From Paracoccaceae bacterium (GTDB lineage: Bacteria; Pseudomonadota; Alphaproteobacteria; Rhodobacterales; Rhodobacteraceae): 8,331 nucleotides of DNA. Under the pieces are notes generated by a model. It did no database searches. It had not been told where the DNA came from and was given only the letters and a program-made list of their open reading frames with translations. The stretch spans positions 1 to 8,331 of the forward strand of contig DLZA01000231.1 in NCBI GenBank assembly GCA_003447515.1, read 5' to 3'. Both the position numbers and the translations under genes were made by a program. Below, piece by piece: positions 7,403 through 8,331 of this stretch. Numbering within the stretch: position 1 is the stretch's first letter; every line of letters begins with the position of its first letter.

Positions 7403-7962
7403 CAGACTTCAGCTGGGCGAATAGTCGCCACCAATTCTGCCACTTTAATGCCGAATTTACGCATTTGACTACGGTTCACGATGGTACCATTTTCAAGCAT
7501 ATACATCCAATCCGTGGTATCCAGCTCATGCCCACCAGCAGCATCCGCCAACTTAATGCGGTACTTAAATTCTACCGCAGAGCCCATTTGTTTGCCCTGC
7601 CCAACGCCCACAACATCAGGTGCCTCTGCGTCAAAGCTTCCATCAGTCTTAGCAGTCAAAAACCATTCGCGCTTTTGCTCCGAACCACTATCAAATTTAA
7701 AATCTTCTACCAAATGACCATTTTCCCCATCCCAAGATCCGTGCGCCTGAGCCACAAAGCGCGATGTTACACGACCTGTTGGACCGTAAAGCACACCCTC
7801 CATCACCAATGGCCCACTTAAATGAGTGCGGATATCAAATTTAGGCCCTCCCTTACCGTAATCTTGCGGCTTTTGAGCCTTAAATCCAACAAGGCGCAGC
7901 ATCAAAACCAAGCAAAGGACCGCAGCTGTTGCACCCATCAAAAAAATTACAAAGTCAGGCAT
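7402..7962 (-). CDS. DUF3833 family membrane-anchored protein
   Basis: This 186-residue protein starts with an uncleaved-looking membrane helix (residues ~4-25, FVIFLMGATAAVLCLVLML), followed by a beta-rich soluble domain. The latter matches my memory of DUF3833: FD..THLSGPL near 42-52, the GSWDGENG motif (75-82), EDF.FDSG (86-93), a REW strand (98-100), VVGVGQG (117-123), DWMYML (151-156) and the end NRSQMRKFGIKV (163-174). The domain probably faces the periplasm. The biochemical function of the family is unknown to me; a lipocalin-like lipid-handling role has been my guess from its shape and neighbours only. The start at 7962 is chosen over an upstream Met at 8007 because GAGGAG lies 7 bases before it. 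It overlaps the transporter stop by 8 bases and is itself overlapped by the SDR gene. Confidence 0.88.
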   Translation of the reverse strand: MPDFVIFLMGATAAVLCLVLMLRLVGFKAQKPQDYGKGGPKFDIRTHLSGPLVMEGVLYGPTGRVTSRFVAQAHGSWDGENGHLVEDFKFDSGSEQKREWFLTAKTDGSFDAEAPDVVGVGQGKQMGSAVEFKYRIKLADAAGGHELDTTDWMYMLENGTIVNRSQMRKFGIKVAELVATIRPAEV

Positions 7963-8331
7963 ATTGTGTCTCCTCAATCGGTGTCCAATACAGAACTGCC
8001 AACGCAAAAATTTTCAAAATACAGGGAATGACTGCGTAACTGAACGTCAAAACAAACAATGCCTGTGGTGGGTTTACATTTTGAGTAGAAAAGCCAGCGT
8101 AATCCAAAGCGGGCAGAACGCTGATGGCTGCCACCGCAAGTGTGAGCTTAGTGCAAAAATTCCAAAGGCCGAATGCTTGACCTCCCCCACATTGCAATGT
8201 TTTGAGACGTTGGCTAAACATCGCCGGCAAAAGCGTCATATCTGCACCAAGCGCTGCGCCAGAGAACACGCAGATTATTGCAAAAGCCCAAACATCACCC
8301 TGCCCGAGCGTGGTCACAAAGCTGAAAGTCA
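7955..8331 (-). CDS. MFS/GPH-family transporter, C-terminal part (5' partial)
   Basis: The minus-strand frame is open to the window edge, giving 124 C-terminal residues of a membrane protein. Three hydrophobic segments are visible, around AIICVFSGAALGADMTLLP, FCTKLTLAVAAISVLPAL and LFVLTFSYAVIPCILKIFAL. The segment GDVWAFAIICVFSGAALGAD is characteristic of the glycoside-pentoside-hexuronide (MelB-like) cation symporter group, where this loop-helix region lies in the C-terminal half. A GTG at 8317 is internal, not a start. Substrate cannot be told: members encoded beside DUF3833 and SDR genes are annotated as sugar/sodium symporters by similarity only, and a lipid-related substrate would fit the neighbours. 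The stop codon overlaps the start of the DUF3833 gene by 8 bases, so the two are co-translated. Confidence 0.85.
   Translation of the reverse strand, partial: TFSFVTTLGQGDVWAFAIICVFSGAALGADMTLLPAMFSQRLKTLQCGGGQAFGLWNFCTKLTLAVAAISVLPALDYAGFSTQNVNPPQALFVLTFSYAVIPCILKIFALAVLYWTPIEETQYA
7970..7975 (-). promoter_or_regulatory. Ribosome binding site that fixes the DUF3833 start
   Basis: On the minus strand GAGGAG sits 7 bases before the ATG at 7962. It lies inside the 3' end of the transporter gene and decides against the longer frame from 8007, whose extra 15 residues are not hydrophobic and precede the membrane helix. Confidence 0.75.

Noticed and set aside
7297..7821. 174-codon open frame on the plus strand across the SDR/DUF3833 junction
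   Set aside because: It is antisense to two genes with clear family motifs and has no recognisable domain.

Overview
The window looks like chromosomal DNA of a Gram-negative proteobacterium with moderate GC content, most likely an alphaproteobacterium of the Rhodobacterales (marine roseobacter type). This rests on protein style (a hybrid kinase with an HDFxN-type H-box, an FdhA-like formate dehydrogenase) and on the SDR / DUF3833 / GPH-type transporter gene order, recalled from Rhodobacter-like genomes. No database search was possible. I saw no mobile elements, tRNA, rRNA or CRISPR.

Left block (1-3248, plus strand): the 3' part of a PAS hybrid sensor histidine kinase with a C-terminal receiver domain. 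It overlaps by 4 bases an OmpR-type response regulator. After 33 bases comes a PLP enzyme of the serine hydroxymethyltransferase (SHMT) fold. Spacing suggests one operon. The PLP enzyme keeps the cofactor-binding core but lacks several residues that canonical SHMT uses for serine/tetrahydrofolate chemistry, so its reaction is open.

Middle block (3320-6100, minus strand, convergent with the left block): one large molybdenum/tungsten formate dehydrogenase catalytic subunit. It carries one 2Fe-2S and three 4Fe-4S motifs and an active-site Cys-His pair. No beta/gamma subunit or fdhD gene lies next to it. Upstream of its start is a gene-poor, AT-rich stretch of about 550 bases with a candidate operator-like dyad.

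Right block (6647-8331, minus strand): a tightly overlapping operon tail of GPH/MFS-type transporter (5' end outside the window), DUF3833 membrane-anchored protein and short-chain dehydrogenase. This matches the gene set I recall next to rpoE-chrR in Rhodobacter sphaeroides (the RSP1087 operon region), which belongs to the singlet-oxygen stress regulon and is linked to modified (furan) fatty acids.

The two-component system, SHMT-like enzyme and formate dehydrogenase could together handle one-carbon units (formaldehyde-level carbon and formate). That link is inferred only from neighbourhood. The right block is probably a separate membrane-lipid/oxidative-stress unit.
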